In this document: positions 56,901 through 64,000 of the stretch, one piece after another | Layout: the number at the start of each line of letters is the position of its first letter | Numbering within the stretch: position 1 is the stretch's first letter | Assembly: GCA_963691655.1 (NCBI GenBank) | Contig: OY829328.1 | Coordinates: 81,968,400-82,032,399, forward strand | Source: Toxonevra muliebris | Lineage: Eukaryota > Arthropoda > Insecta > Diptera > Pallopteridae | Direction: 5' to 3' | Length of the DNA: 64,000 bases | The notes under the pieces: generated by a model | What the model saw: only the letters and a program-made list of their open reading frames with translations | Database searches by the model: none | What the model was told of the DNA's origin: nothing | Translations under genes and position numbers: made by a program

Positions 56901-58014
56901 ATAGTTTGACGAAAAACTTCTACTTTTAAGACATCACCAATTATTTCCTCGGTCTCCTTATCAAGATCTGGATGCACTAAGGCGACATAATCATTGCAGG
57001 CAATGACATTACCCAACGCTGATAAACGTTCTTCCACGCGTTGAATTTTAACTGTATCTGGCAGGCTGTTGCGTACATGTTGTAACTCCACATCGGTTGT
57101 GGAATGCGGCACTAGCAGACCATTGCGATTGCCCACCGTCAGGCGTCCAAGGATGCGGCAACCACCTATGGTAGCGTGTATAACTGGAATTGTTTCGGCC
57201 AATTCAGATTCGTAGATGCTGTAAAAAGCTTCCGAACCGCCAATTGCTACTAGGCAATAAGTATTTGTGAGTTTGCTGAAAACACCGATATCATCGTTGT
57301 TTTCGAATTGTACGCGTAGAGCCATTTTGATAGGATTAAATTATTTATTTATGTTTACTGTAATTTCCAACTGCTGCTGATCCTTGTCAGATGTGAAACT
57401 TATTAAATTTATGAATGTGATGAAATTGAAAATTTATATTCTTTTATAGATTTTTGCGCTTGAGTATTTCACTTCACGTGGTAATGTCAAAAAGAATATG
57501 GTGAAATATACATATTATCACCAAATATATGCAGAGTTGCATATTTAAGAATACAGGTATACACATATTTAGTATGAAAATTGTACCTGCGATATGTGAA
57601 CCAAACACAAATTTCAGGTAAAATAATGGCATGCACAAAATATTAATCAATAAATATGCTTCCCGCATACGCATTTGACTACATCTACTTTTAGTTTTAT
57701 AGTTATAAATAAATATATTAGAAAAATTTTAGTACTTATGGTTTCTTTCGCTTGGTTTAATACACTACACTTTTTATTCACCTCGAACGCCGTCTACTTG
57801 TTCGATCTCTTTCACGGCTGCGGCTTCTATCGCGTTCCCTGTCATGTGAACGTCGACGCAATGCACGACTGCTACCACCAGCGACGGTACCGTCATCTCT
57901 TTCGCGCTCTCGTTGACGTTCACGTTCTCTGGAACGGCGCTCTCTCCGTTTTTTTCGCTCTGAGCGTTCCTTTTCACGACGTCTCGCATGTGAAGGGGAT
58001 GGACTGCGTCCCAT
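53989..58014 (-). CDS. Snrnp27: SNRNP27, U4/U6.U5 tri-snRNP 27 kDa protein
   Basis: Two exons: 58014-57782 and 54280-53989, joined in phase (TCGAG|GTGAAT donor, TCTTAG|ATC acceptor) to give 174 residues; the human protein is 155. The N-terminal half is Arg/Ser/Glu-rich (starts [14 protein letters not shown]) and the C-terminal half has [20 protein letters not shown] followed by a [20 protein letters not shown] end, the hallmark of this family. The protein belongs to the U4/U6.U5 tri-snRNP and acts in nuclear pre-mRNA splicing, with effects on 5' splice-site choice known for relatives. Its 3.5-kb intron contains the complete eIF6 gene on the same strand. The joining of the two exons is inferred from family similarity and phase. 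Confidence 0.88.
54281..56587 (-). other. SNRNP27 intron portion downstream of eIF6
   Basis: Between the eIF6 stop and SNRNP27 exon 2. TTTATT at 56411 (AATAAA on the minus strand) is a likely eIF6 poly(A) signal about 175 bp after its stop. A 24-base C run sits at 54688. No other gene or known element recognised. Confidence 0.55.
54688..54711. repeat. 24-base poly-C run
   Basis: An uninterrupted C homopolymer in an otherwise AT-rich intron; on the transcribed strand it is poly-G. Length in the assembly may be unreliable. Confidence 0.9.
56588..57325 (-). CDS. eIF6: Eukaryotic translation initiation factor 6 (eIF6)
   Basis: Single uninterrupted frame of 245 residues, the usual eIF6 length, starting [20 protein letters not shown] and containing [35 protein letters not shown] and [11 protein letters not shown], all strongly conserved eIF6 blocks of the five-fold pentein fold. 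eIF6 binds the 60S ribosomal subunit, helps its nucleolar maturation and prevents early 40S joining until it is released. The C-terminal tail is Ser/Thr-rich (SQPSTVTTK), where relatives are phosphorylated. The gene has no introns and lies wholly inside the SNRNP27 intron on the same strand. Confidence 0.96.
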   Translation of the reverse strand: MALRVQFENNDDIGVFSKLTNTYCLVAIGGSEAFYSIYESELAETIPVIHATIGGCRILGRLTVGNRNGLLVPHSTTDVELQHVRNSLPDTVKIQRVEERLSALGNVIACNDYVALVHPDLDKETEEIIGDVLKVEVFRQTIADNALVGSYAVLSNQGGMVHPKTTIQDQDELSSLLQVPLVAGTVNRGSEVLAAGMVVNDWISFVGMSTTATEISVIESVFKLNQSQPSTVTTKLRAALIEDMS

Positions 58015-60600
58015 TTTACCTTATATCTATGGAAGAAAAATTTAATTAGATTCAGTAATAAAAAAGATAAAATTGGTATCACGTTACATATGACACGCTA
58101 TCAAATTTCGCACATTTTGCTTACATTGTTATAGCGCGCATGCAATGCAGCAAAGCGTATTGTCTTACCTCTTTTGTTTGCCTTTTGTTCTTCTCTTCTT
58201 CTTACTCTGAAAAATGCCTGCAGTTGGAAACGTTTACACTCGTTTAATTACAAGTCTTTGCTCTTAAATTTACTTTACTACAAATATTTAATTACCGTTT
58301 TTAATGCTGTGTCCTGCTTACAATTTTTGACACCGGCATTAAAATAACTTTAACTTAAAAACTAAATTAAAAATTATTCGCGCGATCACAGAAAAAGCGA
58401 ACCGCCGTTTTTGCTTCGTTCTTTTTGATTTCAACTTTTTCTTTGGACATTCTTTCACTCATGTTCTTTGACATTTACGGATGTCAGGGTTGCATTGCTA
58501 TAAAAGAAGAGGTGAACTAAAATGTATTAAAAAGGGAAATAATGAGGTGGAAATTATTTATAATTTTGGTAGTTGGTGCAAGTTACAATTGCATGATGAG
58601 TAAAAGCTTTGACGTGATGTGGAATTATTAAGAAGTGTCGCATCAAAACTTTTAACGCTTATAACGTAATATGAAGATTTTGCATCGAAGAGGTAAAATT
58701 ACCAAATCATTTTCTAGGGAAATTATATTGTCCTAAAAACTCGTCGGTAAAAAAACTCTAAATTAACTCAAAGTGCTGGTATTTTTGGATACACTGGATT
58801 TATCGGAGATATTGCGGGACAATAGATTTTATTATATACTGTTATTAACGTCAAATTATGAAAAATTAAAAGCAGTTAGAAATTACAAACGTTTTCCACT
58901 AACAATTTCCTTCCAAATATAAAACTCGGTGCCAAGGTAAATATTTGGCTTTGAACTTCTCTTTGCATGAAAATTTCTTTCAATTATTTTGGAATCGCTA
59001 GACGTAAAGATGTTTATCCTTTTTATTTTCCTTGTTTATTGTTAACGTTTCCTTGTATTTTATTATTTATTGAATCAACTTGATGTCATACTGCAAAAAG
59101 GTTGAGGAACTGTTAAGAACCTTTGTACTAAATATGGGCGCGTGACTACTTTTTGACTCACACTCACACATTCTAACGGCTATGAAAATACTATTCTCGC
59201 ATGTTCACTCACGTTGGCGTTTTTCAAAGAAAAATTCGCACTTGTTTTCGCACGTTGAAATTTTTCACGTATGTTCATGTACACAGTGTTAAATTTTTAT
59301 TCATGTAAATAAAAAATATACTGCTTACATAAATAATAATATAGTAAAATTTAGTACAAATTTAAGTATTTAAGAAATTGTGAATTATAACGTCGTCATG
59401 GTCCAAAGTAGCTTATACTAATGCATTTTCATGTCGTAATTATGTCACGCTCACGTATGTTCACGTAGGAACTATAGAAATCCAATCACGCTCACACATG
59501 CTCACGAGGAAGTTATTTCACGTACGTGCGTGTTCACTCTTAACACGTAAAATGCATGTCACTATACCATAACTTTCTTTGACTCATGAATCTAATATAA
59601 TGCAACCGCTCAGCCAGCAGTTTGGTAAAACCTTTTGACAACAAAACATTTTGCCAACCAGCGACACTCATGCCTCATGAAATATTAATCCATTTCTCGT
59701 TATACCAAAACAATCATCCCTGCTTGGACATTCCCCAGTATTTCTCCATTCAAAAACAAATATGACATCATTTTCCAACATTCCAATGAAATGGCAATAG
59801 AAAAATATGATATATAGTTCGTCTCGTTTACACATTCAAAATTTCAAATTCGTTGAGTGCAACGGGATTTTATCGGTTTGACAGAACAGAAGCAAAAGCG
59901 GAATCGAACGAAACACATCCAAGCGTTTTGGAAAGGCACGGAACGTCGAGAAAAGTGTTGTAAGGAATAAATAATAAATATAAAAAACATCAAAGAATTT
60001 ATAGAGAAAACTTGGCAAACAAATAATATTCAAAGATAAATAAAAAATTGCATGGTAAAAAAGTGAAGCTAAAAACGTGAACACAAATTGTAGAAAGTGG
60101 AAATGTAAAATATTTAAAAATCGATTTTATTTTTACACATTTTGTCTTGCTGGTAGCTTTTTTTTTGTGCCGGCAAACGCCCACTTTACATATTGTTGTT
60201 GCTGTCTGTTGTAGCATTATGACATAATCAGTGACTTGAAAGCGAGAGAAAAATGTGATGGTTGATTAAAAATTTACAAACTTTAATTGAAAATCAAAAA
60301 AAAATTTGTTGCTTTCATTTCGTTTTTTTTTTAGAAACCCATAAAAGTGTCCTCATTCTACTCCCAATATGAATATGTGCCTTTTTAAGTAGGACTTTTT
60401 TTTAGTTGCTTTCTGTTTTGTGTGCTCTTCGTTCAGTGCAGCGACGGCGCCGCCTGAATTGCAATTGGGCGTATGCTGTGGGTACAAAAAAAGCAAAAAC
60501 AAATTTGGGATATTTTTAATTCTAATTTCCCCCCTATATTTTGTGATATCATTTTCCCTCCGTGATGGGGAGAAGTTTTCGTAAATTGGATTTTATGCGG
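58015..60600. other. Intergenic region upstream of SNRNP27
   Basis: Contains the SNRNP27 promoter area, where no clear core element was identified, and the TTCACG-rich patch at 59140-59560. No convincing coding sequence. Confidence 0.55.
59140..59560. repeat. Cluster of CACGTATGTTCACG-like motifs
   Basis: Many variants of TCACGTATGTTCACG (for example CACGCTCACGTATGTTCACG) in two blocks, about 59150-59290 and 59430-59550, separated by AT-rich DNA. It could be a decayed element with repeated subterminal motifs or a cluster of binding sites. Confidence 0.55.
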
Positions 60601-61515
60601 TCGACGTCGAGTCGTGTATTTCGTATTCGCTTGACAACTTTTAAAGTGTTGCCGTGTCTTTTGTATCTAGGTTGTTAATCTCGTAAGAAAGATTAATACT
60701 TTAAATACAATAAAAGTGTGAGAATATTGTAACAAATAAGTTCTATAGAGATTTTAAAGGATTTTTTTTAGCTTTTTGTATAAAAACCTTTTTATTTATT
60801 GTCTGTAAGATTTGCCGCTTTACAGTGAAACCGTTAAAATTCAAATTTAAACAAAAGTTCTCCACTACGGCAACACTATTTTTTTCTCCCCTTGAAAACT
60901 TGTGCGTTCGCTGGATTTCGTTTCATTATATTCTCGTAATTTGTTCTCGTTGCCGTGTGCCGTATTCCATTCGTCAATTTCATTTCTTTTTCCATTCCAA
61001 TACGTTTTTGGCAGCGGCGGCGCTAGTATCGCTTCGTTTTGTGTTCGTGTTGTACGCGCGAGTTGGAGTATATTTCTGTGTTCGTTGCGGTTCTTTTCTA
61101 CCCATTCGAGCTTGCAAGCACAAAAATTAATTTAAATTTAATTAAAGAAAATACACAAAAAAGAGTGAATTTTATAAATGAAAATGAAATTTATGCAATT
61201 TCTTTTGTTATAGTGCGAATTTGTGCGAAATTGTTGTTGTGACATCACAAAATTTTCAACGACAAAAGATCGACAAAAAATTCTTATAGAAAACTAAACG
61301 ACGGCAGCTAAAAGGAAAACGACGATAAAAGAAAAGAAAATTGTTTCATTTAAGAAAAACCCCAAAAATTCAACAAAAAAAAAAAAACAAATTTTAAAAT
61401 TAATAAATTTTTGTGTGCGCTCCTTCATTTGAAAAAATAAGTAATAGACAACATTACTTTTCTTTAAAGGCCATAAGCAGTTGTAAGCGAAAGCAAGAAG
61501 GCAATATACGCATCG
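60601..61515 (+). other. Possible noncoding 5' exon of a plus-strand gene
   Basis: A less AT-rich area with mixed composition ends at CATCG|GTAAGTACAAG, a near-perfect splice donor (GT at 61516-61517). Upstream, TTCGTTCAGTGCAGCGACGG (about 60430) could be an initiator. No long frame is convincing, so if this is an exon it is a 5' UTR of a gene lying beyond the window. Speculative. Confidence 0.3.
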
Positions 61516-62323
61516 GTAAGTACAAGCAAGCGAGCGGTTATAAACGAAGAATTTTTAAGGGGTTTTGGGGTGGAGGGAGGAGGGGAGGGGCGAATAAGAA
61601 AATTAAAAGCACACGCAATTGGATTTTTGTTGTATGTGTGTATTGAAAGTACATGAGAAGTGCGTTGGGGACAGAAGAAGAGTTGTATGAAAAAAAAATA
61701 AAGGGAAATTTATTTGCGTAAATTGAAAATGCGTTAAATTGTTGTTGTGTTTGCGTGCATTGGTCAATCGGTTTATGAGAGAGGGAAGTTGAAGTGAGCA
61801 ATCCGGTCGAAACTTTAAATTTTAGATCTTTTTCAAAAGCCATTTACAATAATAATAAGTTTGAGGGTTAAAAATAATTTTAACTTATAAACAAAATAGT
61901 AAATATTGCTATTTGTTACTTTATTTTCTTGTAAATTTTAAGTTAATAGTAACTTCTTTAAAACATGACGTCATTTTTAAAATTTGTGTTATTTCTCCCC
62001 TCACATTAATTTAATTCGTTTTTTTTCGACGTCTATTCTCCACTCTCTTCTATTATTTCTTTGTGCTGTTTTTCGTATTAGGTTTTTTTTTTGGGGTTTG
62101 GTCGTATTTTTTTTTCTTTTCATTTCTCATTTTTCGCTCTTCTTTTTCATCCATCTAATGTTGAGCAACAATTTTTCGTACTTATTTGCTTGAATTTATT
62201 CGTTGTGCTATTTTTTTTCTTCTATATATCGTTTCTTTAGTCAAGCGTATTAAAAATAATTTTAAATCAAATTGATTTTATGAATCACGTTACTAATATT
62301 TTTTTCGCTTCTATTAAGTTTTG
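61516..62323. other. Non-coding stretch
   Basis: AT-rich and T-run-rich sequence with a GGGAGG patch near 61575. No gene, repeat or element recognised; it would be intronic if the preceding exon is real. Confidence 0.4.
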
Positions 62324-62332
62324 TGCATAACT

Positions 62333-62845
62333 AACGCTCGTATCTATACAGTTTTTCGCGGTAGTATACCGCCTTTTCAACTCCAAAACCGCATACCGCC
62401 TTTTTTACCAAAATACCGCGTTTATACTAAGAAAAAAATATAAAATTTTTGAACACTACGAAATTCAAATTTATCAATCGCAATGCAAAACGTGTCAGAG
62501 AACAAGGGCAACTCGTTGCAAGAACACCTTTGAAAGAAGTGGAAACATTCTTATCGTCAAATGTAACTTGAAATATCCATGCATTGATTTATATAAATAC
62601 TTCATAGCAAAACCAGAAACGCTTCGTCAAATTTCTTCAAAGCACAAATTCAATACAACTACAAAAGGAGATATAAATGGAGAACAAAGACGATTTAGAT
62701 GATGGATAAATTGCTTTCCTGGTTAATTTTCATTGAAAAAAATTTATACCGCGAAATATACAGTTTTTTTCAAATCGATTTACAGTTTTTTTTTAATTTT
62801 TGGTAGAAAATACAGTTTTTGGTCGGATAAAAGATACGAGCGTTA
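62333..62845. mobile_element. Non-autonomous DNA transposon, possibly hAT-like
   Basis: The ends AACGCTCGTATCT (62333) and AGATACGAGCGTT (to 62844) are inverted repeats, and the element is bracketed by TGCATAACT on both sides (62324-62332 and 62846-62854), a likely 8-9 bp target-site duplication. Subterminal copies of ATACCGCCTTTT and TACAGTTTTT occur near the ends. No transposase is coded. An 8-bp duplication would fit the hAT superfamily, but that is tentative. Confidence 0.7.
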
Positions 62846-62854
62846 TGCATAACT

Positions 62855-64000
62855 ATTAAGATTATCGAATTGCTTCAAAAATATGTTAATTAAAGCCGTC
62901 AGTAGTTAATAAGCATTTTAGTATTTTGCACAAAATGTAAATTTAGGATACTTTGCGAAGCTTTTATATCATTAAAAGCCAGTGCGTGGTCAAATACATA
63001 CTAATGAAGCTACTTTATGGCCTTGCTAAAAGAAATTAAATACTTGGGCAATTAGCAAATCACTTTTTTATTTTTATCTTTTTTTTTATGATCGACAATG
63101 TCAAATGAGATCACTTTACATTTTTTTTCACCTGACCACCAAAGTTTTTAAATTTTATGCGCTAGTTCAAAACATGACACTTGAATGCTTTTGAAATTAG
63201 AATTTATAAATTTCGGAAAATTCTTTACAGTATCGTGTAACAGAAATTCAAATCAACTCAATTTGAAACAATGCATTCCTGCATTCAGAAAAACTATTTA
63301 TGCTATATGCATATAGAAAAGAAGTTTCCATTGATATCCTTCAATTCACATTGCCATTCTTAGGTATTCTTCTATTCGTGTTGAAATAAGCTCGGCCTAT
63401 GGCCCCAACGAGCTGTTGTACCATAAAATTAAATAAATATTTGGCAACTCCGGCAATTCACAAGGAATGGTCATGTCAGAATAATAGAAGAAGGTAGGCG
63501 CATCCAATATAGCGCTATCTTTTTCATTCTGGATTCTACTGTCAAATCAAAAATCATATATTATATAGGTGATAGCAGCGTCAGCTCTGTCTTCTTCTTC
63601 TCTAATTTTTTTTATATGAAGATAATCTTAACTGTCAAAATCTTTGTTTTTTTTTTTTTTTGTTTTCCATGCATTTGTTCTTGTGCTTTTGACAATTACG
63701 ATTTTTAGCATCAACAAAGTAGCATGTTGTTATTGTTACGTTGTACTTGTTGTAATGCTGCTACCACCATGTTAAATCCGCCTTGATCATATTTGTGCAT
63801 AACCTATGTATGTGTGTGTGTTTCTTGATACAAAAATCAATGATTTTGTTTTCTATGGTAGTTCTTGGAGAATCTTATCAGAAAGTACCGCTATTCAGAA
63901 TATTTTTCTCAGAGAGAGTGAGAAAGTTGAAATCAATTTGTTTATATGTATGTGCAACTGAGCATAAACGCACTCAAAAAAAATGGAGTTTCATACGGAT
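62855..64000. other. Right end of window, no gene recognised
   Basis: AT-rich sequence with homopolymer runs and a few short frames without family resemblance. Confidence 0.5.

Noticed and set aside
57675..58049. 124-codon plus-strand frame opposite SNRNP27 exon 1
   Set aside because: The minus-strand reading gives the recognisable Arg/Ser-rich SNRNP27 start; the plus-strand peptide has no family.
1..64000. CRISPR arrays, tRNA or rRNA genes and bacterial operons
   Set aside because: None seen; gene structure is eukaryotic throughout and tandem repeats lack spacer organisation.

Overview
The window is nuclear DNA from a higher fly (Diptera). It is AT-rich, its genes are split by GT-AG introns, it is full of decayed insect DNA transposons and non-LTR retroelements, and every conserved protein looks insect. 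The species cannot be told from the sequence alone. All gene models below come from reading splice sites by eye and comparing the three paralogs exon by exon.

The main content is a local triplication of a large superfamily-1 RNA helicase of the Armitage/MOV10L1 type, the piRNA-biogenesis helicase family. Copy A lies on the minus strand (7800 down past the window start, so its 3' end is missing). Copies B (18002-28534) and C (30393-47496) lie in tandem on the plus strand. All three share intron positions and phases and several identical exon lengths (62, 113, 106 and 277 nt). Each keeps an N-terminal C2H2-like finger, Walker A GPPGTGKT split by an intron, a Walker B DE, GDHKQLGP, RSHP, FQGKEK and an RLNVTLSRP motif. 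They differ in their tails: A has 105-bp in-frame repeats, while B and C have unrelated tails that both end in a polybasic stretch plus a CaaX-type prenylation box (CIIS and CTIS). Short promoter motifs at matching distances upstream of all three ATGs suggest a shared transcription programme.

Between A and B sits a four-exon thioredoxin-related transmembrane protein of the TMX1 type (9508-14628, plus strand). Downstream of C, after about 6.5 kb without a recognisable gene, the minus strand carries a two-exon SNRNP27 (U4/U6.U5 tri-snRNP 27 kDa protein) whose 3.5-kb intron holds the intronless translation initiation factor eIF6 gene on the same strand. The last 6 kb shows no convincing coding sequence. 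It may hold a noncoding 5' exon of a plus-strand gene, and it contains a short transposon with clean terminal repeats and a target-site duplication.

Mobile DNA explains much of the rest: PIF/Harbinger remnants in all three helicase genes (at different introns), three mariner/Tc1 remnants, two non-LTR fragments with RNase H or reverse transcriptase traces, several MITE-like foldbacks (one family flanks copy B on both sides), plus a pyrimidine minisatellite, degenerate AT-rich repeats and a 24-base poly-C run. No tRNA, rRNA or CRISPR feature was seen.
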